Positions 8,717 through 17,159 of a stretch of 64,000 nucleotides of DNA are shown here, piece after piece. Origin of the DNA: an uncultured Eggerthellaceae bacterium (GTDB lineage Bacteria > Actinomycetota > Coriobacteriia > Coriobacteriales > Eggerthellaceae); contig CANSWY010000002.1 of assembly GCA_947650915.1 (NCBI GenBank), forward strand, positions 1-64,000. The letters run 5' to 3'. Under the pieces are notes generated by a model that saw only the letters and a program-made list of their open reading frames with translations, was not told the origin of the DNA and did not search any database. The translations under genes were made by a program, and so were the position numbers. Within the stretch, counting starts at the first letter, position 1; each line of letters begins with the position of its first letter.

Positions 8717-9061
8717 ATGAGCAAGCTGAGCAAGCTGGAGGCCACCGTCCGCCTCACCGTGGAGAATCCGAAACAGAAGGGCGGCTCGGTGTTCGGACCG
8801 GGCATCGCCGCGCTCTGCACGGGCGTACAGGAGCTGGGTTCCCTCAACGCTGCCGCGAAATCCATGGGCATGGCGTACAGCAAAGCTTGGCGCATCATCA
8901 AGGACACGGAGACCGCATTGGGCTTCCCCCTGCTCATCAGAGACGGCGCGCACGGCAGCACGCTCACGGAAGAGGGATCACAGCTGCTTGGCATCTATGC
9001 CTCTATCCAAGAGAAACTGACCAAGGAATCCGTGAAGCTCTACCAGAAGCTCGCTCAGTAA
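8717..9061 (+). CDS. Small ModE/LysR-type winged-helix DNA-binding protein
   Basis: The product is a 114-residue stand-alone DNA-binding domain of the ModE N-terminal type. A beta-strand start (ATVRLTVENP) leads into the helix-turn-helix LNAAAKSMGMAYSKAWRIIKD and a wing (LLIRDGAHGSTLTEEG). It lacks the molybdate-binding TOBE domain of full ModE, so the effector, if any, is unknown. The start has GGGAGG immediately upstream. It runs convergently with the zinc-ribbon gene and their 3' ends overlap by 84 bases. It may act as a molybdenum-related or general transcription regulator. Confidence 0.8.
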   Translation: MSKLSKLEATVRLTVENPKQKGGSVFGPGIAALCTGVQELGSLNAAAKSMGMAYSKAWRIIKDTETALGFPLLIRDGAHGSTLTEEGSQLLGIYASIQEKLTKESVKLYQKLAQ

Positions 9062-9436
9062 GCGCTCATCCGCGGCAACCGCACGCTCTTGCGCAGGAAG
9101 ATGTCCTCCGAAGGCGGGGGCTTTCGGAGGACGCACTCCGTCCAGGGCTTCTGATGGCTGCGACCCCTCTTCAGAAGAAGATCCTCCCGTGGCACCGCAC
9201 AGCGGCTGCGCCTGCGCGCGCTGAGCCGCTTTCGCTTCCAGCGCTGGATTGCTGCCGAAACGGTACATGCAGTTGAAGCACGTGTCCATGTCCGCGAACA
9301 GGCGCGCGCGGCAGACCGGGCACGTCTTCACATCTGTTTCCACCAGCCCTGAACTTCCAGCATCGGGCTGCAAAGCATCCTCGTCGCCTGTGATGGGTGC
9401 TTGCGCATCGGCCGCCAGCAGCATGGTCTCATTCAT
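8978..9436 (-). CDS. Zinc-ribbon protein at the distal end of the tad cluster
   Basis: A 152-residue protein with a clear four-cysteine zinc ribbon near the middle (CPVCRARL...TCFNC, about residues 39-56), followed by a low-complexity, Ala/Ser/Glu-rich region without a recognisable domain. Its ATG overlaps the stop of the DUF192 gene by eight bases, so it reads as the last gene of the pilus cluster. The final 28 codons overlap the convergent winged-helix gene, which suggests the C-terminus has drifted or been shortened; related proteins of this kind may carry an FHA domain after the ribbon, and none is seen here. Function unknown. Confidence 0.6.
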   Translation of the reverse strand: MNETMLLAADAQAPITGDEDALQPDAGSSGLVETDVKTCPVCRARLFADMDTCFNCMYRFGSNPALEAKAAQRAQAQPLCGATGGSSSEEGSQPSEALDGVRPPKAPAFGGHLPAQERAVAADERLLSELLVELHGFLGQFLLDRGIDAKQL

Positions 9437-9749
9437 GGGGCACCCCCAACCTGATCCGGTCCCCCGCCTTGAGCCAGTCCCCTTCTTGAGAGAAACGTTC
9501 TGCCACCATGGATGCCCCTTTCCGCTTGATGCGCCTGCGCGCGCTCACCTTGCGATGCACTTCCAACACATCACCCTCTTTCGATATGAACGCCACATCC
9601 AGCGGATGGCGCATGCCGAACGTATGGATGTCATGGCACGGCACCAGCAATCGCGTGATATCGTCCGGTTCACGGAAGAGCATGCCGCGCATGCGCTCTG
9701 AGACCGTGGATGCGATCTGGAACCGCTCCACCTTGCCCTGAAGGCTCAT
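9429..9749 (-). CDS. DUF192 domain protein
   Basis: A 106-residue protein made almost wholly of the DUF192 fold: RMRGMLFREP, then HDIHTFGMRHPLDVAFIS and GDVLEVHRKV. The family is of unknown function and often sits near envelope or export genes. The start is the ATG at 9749, which overlaps the TGA of the preceding gene (ATGA). A longer frame exists upstream, but its extra 38 residues would lie inside the neighbour. It belongs to the tad operon by overlap on both sides. Confidence 0.8.
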   Translation of the reverse strand: MSLQGKVERFQIASTVSERMRGMLFREPDDITRLLVPCHDIHTFGMRHPLDVAFISKEGDVLEVHRKVSARRRIKRKGASMVAERFSQEGDWLKAGDRIRLGVPHE

Positions 9750-10312
9750 GACCCATTTCCGATCCTTCGTGCCCCGTCCGTCTCGGACGAAATGGGCTGA
9801 ATATGCAAAACGGCCTCCCATCCGGTCGCGGTTTCCCGTGCGCTTGCCGTCATCCACCTGCACATCCCCTCGTCTTTCCTCAAACTGATCACTCCCTCGC
9901 CATCGTCAGCCACCACGCACCATCCGCGCTCCTCCAGCAGGTCGTTGATATCCCTTCCGGTCGCCTGCCCCGAAGCAGCGCTCAAGAACACCGCCTCGAA
10001 TCCTTCGGTGGCGTACCACTCATCGAACGCCGTCACATCCAGCACTTCCCGCGCGAACCAGGAAGGCACCGCTGATGCGTCAACCGTGAAGCCGACGTCT
10101 GTCATGGCCGTTTCCAACGATGCCCCTTCCATCACCGCCTGGAACACCGCTCGCGATGCCGCGTTCGCCGTGCCCCCGTCTCCGGAAGCACGCTCTGCCG
10201 CTCCCAACACTGCGCAGATGGCCATGCCGATGCAGCAGAGCGCGGAGCACGCCCGTGCGAAACGGCGCTTCTGGATGTCGCTGCCTGCTCGCGCTCTCAC
10301 GCCCCTATCCAT
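9746..10312 (-). CDS. Membrane-anchored hypothetical protein in the tad cluster
   Basis: The 188-residue product is not recognised. It has one hydrophobic segment near the N-terminus (ACSALCCIGMAICAVLGAA) and a mostly acidic remainder, so it is probably anchored with the bulk outside the membrane. The start overlaps the TadE-like gene by eight bases and the stop overlaps the DUF192 start (ATGA). Position and topology suggest an accessory pilus assembly protein, which is inference from context only. Confidence 0.65.
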   Translation of the reverse strand: MDRGVRARAGSDIQKRRFARACSALCCIGMAICAVLGAAERASGDGGTANAASRAVFQAVMEGASLETAMTDVGFTVDASAVPSWFAREVLDVTAFDEWYATEGFEAVFLSAASGQATGRDINDLLEERGWCVVADDGEGVISLRKDEGMCRWMTASARETATGWEAVLHIQPISSETDGARRIGNGS

Positions 10313-10796
10313 CAGGCATCACCTGCGCATCCGGTGCATACCTGTCCAGCGCCAATTCCGTTGCGTGTGAAAGCTTCGGCACCGGGACGCCCCAGATCTG
10401 CGTGCGCAACCCCATGCCAAAGAGCGTGGGCGCGAACGAATGCGTGATGCGGAAACGATCCACGCCGTCTTCCGCAGCCAGCGCCACGCATTCCACCGCC
10501 CCCGCATCCAGCTGCAGTTCGGCTTCCACCGTTGCCTCGATGCGTGCAGCCAAGTCAGCTGATGCCTCTTTCGTGGACGGGGAGGCGGCGATGGCGCGCA
10601 CCGCATTGCGCGCCGCGCGGTCGAATGACGCGCACTGGCCGAAGAACAGCAACGCGTTCACAGCGATGACTGCGATGACGATGGCCACCGGAAAGACGAT
10701 GCAGAGCTCCACGGTCATCTGGCCGCGCTCGTCCCGCTGATGCCAGCGCCTCTTCCAGCGTGGAATCGCAGCCGGTGCCGCTCCGGTCACTGCCAT
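10305..10796 (-). CDS. TadE-like pseudopilin / pilus assembly protein
   Basis: The 163-residue protein has a basic leader ending in RDERGQMTVELCIVFPVA. This matches the prepilin-like TadE pattern, with Gly before the cut and Glu at +5, followed by a single hydrophobic helix. TadE-type proteins assist Flp fibre assembly in the envelope. Start and stop overlap the flanking genes by about ten and eight bases. It is one of two TadE-like genes in the cluster, the other being at 12895-13407. Confidence 0.75.
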   Translation of the reverse strand: MAVTGAAPAAIPRWKRRWHQRDERGQMTVELCIVFPVAIVIAVIAVNALLFFGQCASFDRAARNAVRAIAASPSTKEASADLAARIEATVEAELQLDAGAVECVALAAEDGVDRFRITHSFAPTLFGMGLRTQIWGVPVPKLSHATELALDRYAPDAQVMPDG

Positions 10797-12898
10797 GACC
10801 GGTCACCCGTCACAGTGGAAGCGGCCGATCCCAACGCTGAGAGTGCTGATGCCAACAGGCTGCTGGAGCCGTCCACGCTTCCCGGCACCGCCCAGTTGAT
10901 GACGCGGCCACCGCCGAACGGAAGCTCTACCTGCGCGATCTGGATGCGGTCATCTGACAGTTCATCCAGCCCGTTCAAGGCACTGCCGAACACAGCCCCA
11001 GCGAAGCTGGTGCTGGTCGTCGATCCGGCCAGCGCAGCATCCTTCGCTTCGATGAACCGCACGCAGACCACATCGTCTCCCGCTTCCGCCACATGACGCG
11101 TGTTCAACACCTGCGGCTTGCGGCACGCGGTGTCCGCCGGCTCCAGGCCTGCAGCCGCGATGACCGTAGACAGCGCATCGGCCGCCCACGCCCCAATGCC
11201 GCCCGCGCTGTTCTGGGAGAACGAATCCAACCCGCGCTCCACCGCATCCTGGAGCGCCGCTTGTCCATCCTCATACGCCCGCAAGACCGCCATCCACGCG
11301 CCGACCGCTGCCGATGCAGCCGCACCGATGCCGCCCGTTCCCGGCACCAGGGAAGCGATGCTCTCCGTCACCAACGCACCCGCGCTCTCCGTGCCGTCTT
11401 CCACCAGCGCAGCAGCCGACACCGCTGCACGCGTGCCCAGCGTGGCGCCCCCAGAAACGAACGAGCTCTCGAACCCGGCATCTGCCGCGTTCTGCGCACT
11501 GTTCACCGCAAGCGCGATGGCCCCGAACCGCCCCGGCGGCTCCAGATGGATGCGGCACGCATCTGCGTTCGCCAGCACGAAGCCCAGCGCATCCAGCAAG
11601 GGCGATATCGCCGCCTTCACTTCCGCTGTCAGCGGATCCAACACCGCGCGTGCCCGCTGGTACTCCTCGCACGCCTGGCGCATCTGTTCATAGTGGTTCT
11701 CGAATCCGTTCTTGATGGAGGTTGATGCGGCAGCCACGGAACCCACGCTGGAGGGCACGAATTCGCAGGACGCGCACTTCATGAACGAACCGCGCGCGGA
11801 CTCCAATTCGCTCACGCTGCCCATCCGCCCTGCCCCTGCCGCACGAGGGCAGCCGCTCCATGCATGCATGGTCTGGCCTCCGTCCACAGATGTGATGGGA
11901 TAGATGGCCTCCGTGTACAGCGGCGTTGCACGCATCTCATCCGTATTGCGGAACAGATGCGGAATGTGCGCCGAGAAGCCTTCCGATTCGTCATGCACAT
12001 ACGCATCTGCCAGCTCTTCCAACGCATACTGATAGAACCGCTTGCGGATGACGGAATCCGCCTGCGCCTCCACGCTGTTCCCTTCCAGCTGCCAGCCGGC
12101 CAAGCGCGCCTGATAATAGGCGCGTGCCCGGTCCAGCGCCACCTGGAACGACCATGCGTCCACGCTGGCATATGCCGGATTGTCTGTCCCGGAAAGCCCC
12201 GCCAAGGAGGTTGCGCGTTCGCGCATGCAGTAAGCCGGTTCAGCACCGCAATCTTCTTGGAAGCCGCGCTCCTTGGCAGCATTCGCCGCTTCAGCCGCCT
12301 CTTCCGCCTCGCGCGCTTTATCCCGGATCCGCTGCGCTTCATCATCGATGCCATCTGAGGCATCCGCCAACCCATCATCCACCGGTGCGCCCAGCTCCGT
12401 GAACTGTTGCGGGACCAGCACAGCAGCAGCCACATGATCCGCTTCCATCGCGCCTTGCGCGTTCGCGCGCGCCACCTTCATGGCATTGCAGGTGGCCAAC
12501 AAAGGCAGCACGCGTTGAGCCGCATTCAGCCCCGCGCATGCACGCTGGTAGAACGCGTCCCGCGCCTCTGCCGTTTTCCGCCCCCATTCGATGAGTTTCA
12601 CGGAAACGCCTTCAGCCGGCGGCACGCATGCCGCCACCAAGCCCAGGCCATGCAGCGTCACAGACAAAAGCGTGAGCGAAAGGCACGCACCATCGCACGT
12701 GTTCGCCACCATCTCCAGGCCAGCCACCTCATTGTCCGCCGCCAACGCGCAGACGTCCGCCACTTCCTGGATGTCCGCCGCCGCAGACTGCACGCGATAC
12801 AGCTGCGCGCCGCTGAAAATGAGCGCGATGGACACGAACAAGGCCACGGCCATGGCAGGGGTGGTCACACCCCGTTCGTCACGCACGAAGCCCATCAT
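10787..12898 (-). CDS. Large TadG-like pilus-associated protein
   Basis: A 703-residue protein starting with MMGFVRDERGVTTPAMAV and one N-terminal membrane helix, then a long Ala-rich, cysteine-containing extracytoplasmic region (motifs such as ACAGLNAAQRVLPLLATC). The RGVTTPA stretch resembles a prepilin cleavage region but has Ala where Glu is expected at +5, as in TadG-type Flp-associated proteins. The start is set by the ATGA overlap with the TadE gene at 12895-12898. It probably forms a structural or assembly component on the cell surface. No vWA MIDAS, present in some TadG proteins, was seen. Confidence 0.65.
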   Translation of the reverse strand: MMGFVRDERGVTTPAMAVALFVSIALIFSGAQLYRVQSAAADIQEVADVCALAADNEVAGLEMVANTCDGACLSLTLLSVTLHGLGLVAACVPPAEGVSVKLIEWGRKTAEARDAFYQRACAGLNAAQRVLPLLATCNAMKVARANAQGAMEADHVAAAVLVPQQFTELGAPVDDGLADASDGIDDEAQRIRDKAREAEEAAEAANAAKERGFQEDCGAEPAYCMRERATSLAGLSGTDNPAYASVDAWSFQVALDRARAYYQARLAGWQLEGNSVEAQADSVIRKRFYQYALEELADAYVHDESEGFSAHIPHLFRNTDEMRATPLYTEAIYPITSVDGGQTMHAWSGCPRAAGAGRMGSVSELESARGSFMKCASCEFVPSSVGSVAAASTSIKNGFENHYEQMRQACEEYQRARAVLDPLTAEVKAAISPLLDALGFVLANADACRIHLEPPGRFGAIALAVNSAQNAADAGFESSFVSGGATLGTRAAVSAAALVEDGTESAGALVTESIASLVPGTGGIGAAASAAVGAWMAVLRAYEDGQAALQDAVERGLDSFSQNSAGGIGAWAADALSTVIAAAGLEPADTACRKPQVLNTRHVAEAGDDVVCVRFIEAKDAALAGSTTSTSFAGAVFGSALNGLDELSDDRIQIAQVELPFGGGRVINWAVPGSVDGSSSLLASALSALGSAASTVTGDRSWQ

Positions 12899-13407
12899 GG
12901 CGCCCACCCTGCCGGATCTGCGCCATCCGGGCTCTCCATCACCCACGCGTCTTTCACCTGCATCCGCTGCTCCACTTCCACTTCCCAGTTCCCTGCATCG
13001 TTCGCCATGCCGAACAACTGCGCCGCCGCGCCGATCAGTGGCAACGGCTTCACCTGTGTCTTGATGCGCACGCCCACTTCTTGGCAGCGCTCATCCCCAT
13101 CCAGCACGATCTCCCAGGTGCACCCCTGCGCATGCACGTGGAACAGATCCGCTTCCGGTACCGCCGAGAGCCGTCGGCGCACGTAGTCCTCTTCCACCTT
13201 TCCTGGATCCTGCGCCGTGGCCACCAAGCGACACCCTTCTGCTGCTGCCCCTTCCATGACGATCCGGTCATACAGAATGATGCCCGGCTGCAGCAACAAC
13301 AGGAACAAGAGCATCAGCACCGGCAGCGCGAACGCAGCCTCCACGGTGGACTGGCCGCGTTCCGCGCGCCTGCGTCGCCGCGACCGTCCACGCATGCGCA
13401 CCCGCAT
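12895..13407 (-). CDS. TadE-family pilus assembly protein
   Basis: A 170-residue protein with a very basic N-terminus (RGRSRRRRRAERG), a prepilin-type site GQSTVEAAFALPVL with Glu at +5, and one hydrophobic helix rich in Leu. The remainder is extracytoplasmic and carries two cysteines. This is the TadE pattern: a minor pilin-like protein processed by the prepilin peptidase. It sits directly after the small pilin gene (two-base gap) and overlaps the TadG-like gene. Confidence 0.8.
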   Translation of the reverse strand: MRVRMRGRSRRRRRAERGQSTVEAAFALPVLMLLFLLLLQPGIILYDRIVMEGAAAEGCRLVATAQDPGKVEEDYVRRRLSAVPEADLFHVHAQGCTWEIVLDGDERCQEVGVRIKTQVKPLPLIGAAAQLFGMANDAGNWEVEVEQRMQVKDAWVMESPDGADPAGWAP

Positions 13408-13408
13408 C

Positions 13409-13633
13409 CTAGAAACAGAAGACGTCCGTCAACGCTGCCACGCTAGAGGTGAGGCAGTGCGACGCGGACATCACCGCATGCTGGACGAACAGACCATCAC
13501 CCACGGCCCCCATGAGCGCTCCGACCCCAGCCACCACACCCAGGAATGCCGTGAACACCAGGGCGTATTCCACCGTGGACTGCCCATGCTCGTCCGCTAC
13601 AAGCTGTTGATGCCGCTTGAGATCGCGTTCCAC
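13409..13633 (-). CDS. Second Flp-like minor pilin
   Basis: This 74-residue product carries DEHGQSTVEYALVFTAFL, a full prepilin peptidase site with Glu-Tyr at +5/+6, then a hydrophobic helix and a short tail ending in CF. It is shorter and more hydrophobic than the TadE proteins and looks like an Flp pilin paralogue or minor pilin. The start is uncertain: no ATG is in frame close upstream, and the GTG at 13633, inside the end of the main Flp gene, gives a sensible leader. The overlap suggests translational coupling with Flp. Confidence 0.65.
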   Translation of the reverse strand: MERDLKRHQQLVADEHGQSTVEYALVFTAFLGVVAGVGALMGAVGDGLFVQHAVMSASHCLTSSVAALTDVFCF

Positions 13634-13857
13634 AATTCTTCGAGCTTGGGCCTGAAGACAGTGATCGCGATAATCGCAATCACCACAAGCACTCCGACCA
13701 AGATCGCATATTCGGTGGTTCCTTGGCCGCGTTCGTCTGATAGCTTCGCACACATCCGCATGCGGATCCGCTGCAACGCGCACTGCCCGCGCACGGCGGC
13801 GTCGCGTGCTCTGGCGCGCATCCTTGAAAGCGTCCCTTTCGCTGAAACCTGATCCAT
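13597..13857 (-). CDS. Flp-family type IVb pilin
   Basis: This is the probable major subunit of the tad pilus, 86 residues before processing. The leader is long and basic, ending in SDERGQGTTEYAILVGV; cleavage should fall after a Gly just before TTEY, leaving the Glu-Tyr pair typical of mature Flp. A strongly hydrophobic helix and a short tail ending in SGINSL follow. The start at 13857 has GAAAGG upstream. Its place between tadC and the tadE-like genes is unusual but consistent with actinobacterial tad loci. Confidence 0.8.
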   Translation of the reverse strand: MDQVSAKGTLSRMRARARDAAVRGQCALQRIRMRMCAKLSDERGQGTTEYAILVGVLVVIAIIAITVFRPKLEELWNAISSGINSL

Positions 13858-13969
13858 GCTGTGCACCTTTCTCTTCCATGAAGGACCTTCTTCCATCTCG
13901 ATCGATGCAGCTCTGATGAGCTGCGCTACGGGCATCCCGTCCAAGGGCGACTCTGACGCATCCGCGTGG

Positions 13970-14893
13970 TCAGAATCCGCCGTCCATCAGTTCCAGCAGC
14001 ACGGGTCCCATCACCAACACCAGCATGGCGGGCAAGATGAGCACGCCCGTGGGGACCATCATCTTCACCGGAGCCTTCGCGATGCGCTCTTCCCGCTCCG
14101 CCTTGTACGCCGCCCGCGCTTGCGCGCCTTCAGCCGTCAGACTCTCCACCATGGAGGTGCCGAACCTGAGCGAACGGATCCACGCCTCCGCCACCCGCAT
14201 GAGGGCAGGAGACCCATACGAAGCCGCGAACTTGCGAAGCGCCTCATCACGCCGCTCCAGTCCCGATGCCCACGCATGCTGGGCGCGCTCCAGATCATGC
14301 GCCGCCTCCACCGGAAAGTGCGCACAATACAGCCGCACGGCCGCGTCGAAGGACAACCCGCTGCCCATGCCCAGCGCCAGCACATCCAACATCTCCGGCA
14401 GATGCGCCTCTGCCCGGCGCGTGCGCGCTTCGCACTGTCGCTGCACGGCCCGAGCGGGCGACCGCCAACCCGCCACAGCTCCCACGCAAGCCAGCACGAA
14501 GGCAAGCTCAAGAGAGAACAGGCACCCCAGCAACGCGCCGCATGCCGCCAAGAGGGCCGCTGAGCGGAACCGCATCTCGCAGAACGCCTCCTCGGACACG
14601 GTGCCCGCCAGACCAGATCGCGGCAGACGCTCTGCGAACCACCCCGAACGCACCAGACGCGGAGGGCAGCGCATCTGCGCTTGGCCGTGCTCTAGCAAGG
14701 TGGAGAGGCGCGCCATCCGCGCCACCAGCGCATCGCGCGCGAGCGGCTGACCGTTTTCGGACATCGCTTCGTTGACGACGCGCGCCCGCATCCGTTGCGC
14801 ACGGGCACGCGCATCCCACGCCTGCCACCCGAAGAAACCTGCACATGCGCCCAAAGCCACGGCTGCCACCGCCGCTGCTTCCGGGCCGCTCAT
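13970..14893 (-). CDS. tadC: TadC-type pilus assembly membrane protein (T2SSF domain)
   Basis: One of the paired inner-membrane platform proteins of the tad secretion machine. It has 307 residues, with hydrophobic segments near the N-terminus, the middle (LLAACGALLGCLFSLELAF) and the C-terminus (PTGVLILPAMLVLVMGPVL), and the GspF-like region DVLALGMGSGLSFDAAV typical of T2SSF domains. The start overlaps the tadB stop (ATGA type), fixing the order tadB-tadC. It works with the CpaF ATPase to extrude the Flp fibre. A 112-base gap separates it from Flp. Confidence 0.87.
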   Translation of the reverse strand: MSGPEAAAVAAVALGACAGFFGWQAWDARARAQRMRARVVNEAMSENGQPLARDALVARMARLSTLLEHGQAQMRCPPRLVRSGWFAERLPRSGLAGTVSEEAFCEMRFRSAALLAACGALLGCLFSLELAFVLACVGAVAGWRSPARAVQRQCEARTRRAEAHLPEMLDVLALGMGSGLSFDAAVRLYCAHFPVEAAHDLERAQHAWASGLERRDEALRKFAASYGSPALMRVAEAWIRSLRFGTSMVESLTAEGAQARAAYKAEREERIAKAPVKMMVPTGVLILPAMLVLVMGPVLLELMDGGF

Positions 14894-15852
14894 CCGTCCG
14901 CCCTGCAGATGCGCCGCACGGCCAGCACCCCCGCCGCCTGCATGAGCAGCGCCCCTGTCAGCATCACCACTCCCAGCGCGCTCTCGAAGAAGGGAGCCAA
15001 GAAACCGGGGCTTGCCAGAGAGAAGAACGCCACCAGCACGAAGGGCATGATGGTCACGATGCTGGCAGAGAGCTTCGCCTGCGCTGTCTGCACCCGCAGC
15101 GTCCGCGCCAGCTCCAGCTCGCTTTCAACGGAAGCACGGGCGGACTCCAGAAGCGGCGCGATGCTGCCGCCGCTCTGGTGCTGCACGTCCAGCGCCACCG
15201 CCACGAACGCCAGTTCCGGCACACCCTGCAAGCGTCGCAGTTCAGCGAGCGCCTGAGCGCTGGCATCACCGGTCTCCAATCGACGCGCCACGCGGCCGAA
15301 CGACGCGCCCAAGCGTCCCTCCAGATCCGCTGATGCCTGCTGCATCGTCTGCAAAAGCGAATGGCCTGAGCGGAAACTGTCCGCAAGGGAACGCAATGCA
15401 TCGGGCACTTCATCGCGCATGCGCGCTGCAGCCTGCTCCGCCTGATGGCGCACATACAACCACGTTCCCACGAAACAGAGGCACGCTGCCGCCAGCGCGA
15501 AGGCCACGGAGAACGTCAGCGCGAACGAAAGCATCCCCACCAGGACCGATGCGCCCAGCAGCAGACTCAGGCATGTCTGCGCGTCCAAGCTCTCTTCTGC
15601 ATGCAGATATGCGATGGCGTCCTGCACCATGTCCTGCACAGCTGGCACCTTGAGCGCGCATGCAGCCGGGGCTCGGAACGGACGCGCCGCTGCGCGCATG
15701 AGCACAACCGCACGCTCCCGGGATGCCAGATCCAACTGCGCTGCACGAGCCATGCGCGCAGACCCTCGCCGCCACGCCCATGTGCCCAAACACGCACCAC
15801 CGCCAGCTGCGAACACTACTGCGAACACGCCCCAAGCTCCGCTGCCTCCCAT
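14890..15852 (-). CDS. tadB: TadB-type pilus assembly membrane protein (T2SSF domain)
   Basis: The second platform protein, 320 residues. It has N-terminal and C-terminal hydrophobic helices and a central T2SSF domain (ALRSLADSFRSGHSLLQTMQ; ELAFVAVALDVQHQSGGSI), the classic TadB signature. The ATG at 15852 has a strong AAAGGAGG seven bases upstream and lies inside the 3' end of cpaF (37-base overlap). With TadC it forms the membrane base on which CpaF acts. Confidence 0.9.
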   Translation of the reverse strand: MGGSGAWGVFAVVFAAGGGACLGTWAWRRGSARMARAAQLDLASRERAVVLMRAAARPFRAPAACALKVPAVQDMVQDAIAYLHAEESLDAQTCLSLLLGASVLVGMLSFALTFSVAFALAAACLCFVGTWLYVRHQAEQAAARMRDEVPDALRSLADSFRSGHSLLQTMQQASADLEGRLGASFGRVARRLETGDASAQALAELRRLQGVPELAFVAVALDVQHQSGGSIAPLLESARASVESELELARTLRVQTAQAKLSASIVTIMPFVLVAFFSLASPGFLAPFFESALGVVMLTGALLMQAAGVLAVRRICRADG

Positions 15853-17159
15853 TGCGCCACCTCCTTTCGCACGCTCTCATCCATCCTTGCCTGCTCTTCC
15901 AGTTCCGCCAGCACGCACGGACGTGCCGACCATGCGCCTTTTTCTTCGAAAGAATCTCGCTTGAAGATGCTCCGCACCGCACAACGCCGCTCCGTCCGAT
16001 CGAAGGACGTCTCCGCCACTTCAGAGACGAAGCGGTGGCCTTCACGGTCGCGCGCCACCTGCACGATGACGTCGAACGCGCTCCCGATCTGCGCCTCGAT
16101 GGCGTCCACCGGCAGATCCGCCGCATAACGCACCAGCGTGACCATGCGATCGATGACATCGATGGGCGCGTTTGCATGCAGCGTGGTGAGCGAACCGTCA
16201 TGGCCGGTGTTCATGGCCTGCAGCATGTCCCACGCTTCTCCACCGCGGCACTCGCCCACGATGATGCGGTCAGGACGCATGCGCAGCGCGTTCATCACCA
16301 ATTCGCGGATCGTCACCTCTCCTGTGCCCTCAGCGCTGGGTGGACGCGCTTCCATCCGCACCACGTGCGCGCTCTTCGCCAGCTTCAGCTCTGCGCTGTC
16401 TTCAATGGTGATAACGCGCTCACCAGGACTGATGAGGTACGAGAGCGCATTCAACATCGTGGTCTTGCCGCTGCCGGTCCCTCCTGACACCACCACGTTC
16501 TTGCGCAGGCGCACGAGCCACGTGAGGAAGCACGCCAACCCCGTTCCCACCGAACCGACCGCCGCCATCTCTCCCAGCGTGAGAGACCGCTTGCCGAAGG
16601 CACGGATGGTCAGGTGCGGGCCGTCGGGCGTGATAGGCGGGATGACGGCATTCACGCGATGCCCTTGCGGCAGGCGCGCGTTCACCATCGGCGAGGACTC
16701 GTCGATGCGCCGCCCCAACGGCCCGATGATCCGGTCGATCAGCACGCGCACTTGCTCGTCGCTCTCGAACATCGCTTCGCTCTTGAAGATCTTCCCGTTG
16801 CGTTCGTAATAGACGCTCTGCGCTCCGTTGACCATGACCTCGGTCACGCTCTCGTCTTCGATGAGCGCCTCCACGGGGCCCATGCCGAACACAACGTCCA
16901 TCAGCTCTTCGGTGAGATGCTGCTTCTCCGCCCCCGAGAGTGATTCCCATTTGCTGGCTGAGAGCGCCTTGCGACAGGCTGCCCGCAGTTCGCTGCGCGC
17001 TGCGTGGGGGCGATCCGCCATCATCCCGGCAATGGCGTCCATGGCTGAAGCGCGATTGAGGTCGTGCCTCAGCTCCGTGACCGAGAGCGATGATCCGGAC
17101 CTCATCAGGGCCGATGATGTTGAGGCTCCGACGTTCTTCACGCGCGCGGTCAGGCTCAT
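15816..17159 (-). CDS. cpaF: CpaF/TadA secretion ATPase
   Basis: This hexameric ATPase drives Flp pilus assembly. The 447-residue protein has the TadA/CpaF layout: an N-terminal region, then RLPQGHRVNAVIPP, Walker A GGTGSGKTT (226-234), the Asp box and Walker B region (PDRIIVGECRGGEAWDMLQAM) and the His box (MNTGHDGSLTTLHAN). The start at 17159 overlaps the cpaE stop (ATGA). All catalytic motifs are intact, so the machine should be active. The C-terminus runs 37 bases into tadB. Confidence 0.95.
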   Translation of the reverse strand: MSLTARVKNVGASTSSALMRSGSSLSVTELRHDLNRASAMDAIAGMMADRPHAARSELRAACRKALSASKWESLSGAEKQHLTEELMDVVFGMGPVEALIEDESVTEVMVNGAQSVYYERNGKIFKSEAMFESDEQVRVLIDRIIGPLGRRIDESSPMVNARLPQGHRVNAVIPPITPDGPHLTIRAFGKRSLTLGEMAAVGSVGTGLACFLTWLVRLRKNVVVSGGTGSGKTTMLNALSYLISPGERVITIEDSAELKLAKSAHVVRMEARPPSAEGTGEVTIRELVMNALRMRPDRIIVGECRGGEAWDMLQAMNTGHDGSLTTLHANAPIDVIDRMVTLVRYAADLPVDAIEAQIGSAFDVIVQVARDREGHRFVSEVAETSFDRTERRCAVRSIFKRDSFEEKGAWSARPCVLAELEEQARMDESVRKEVAQWEAAELGACSQ

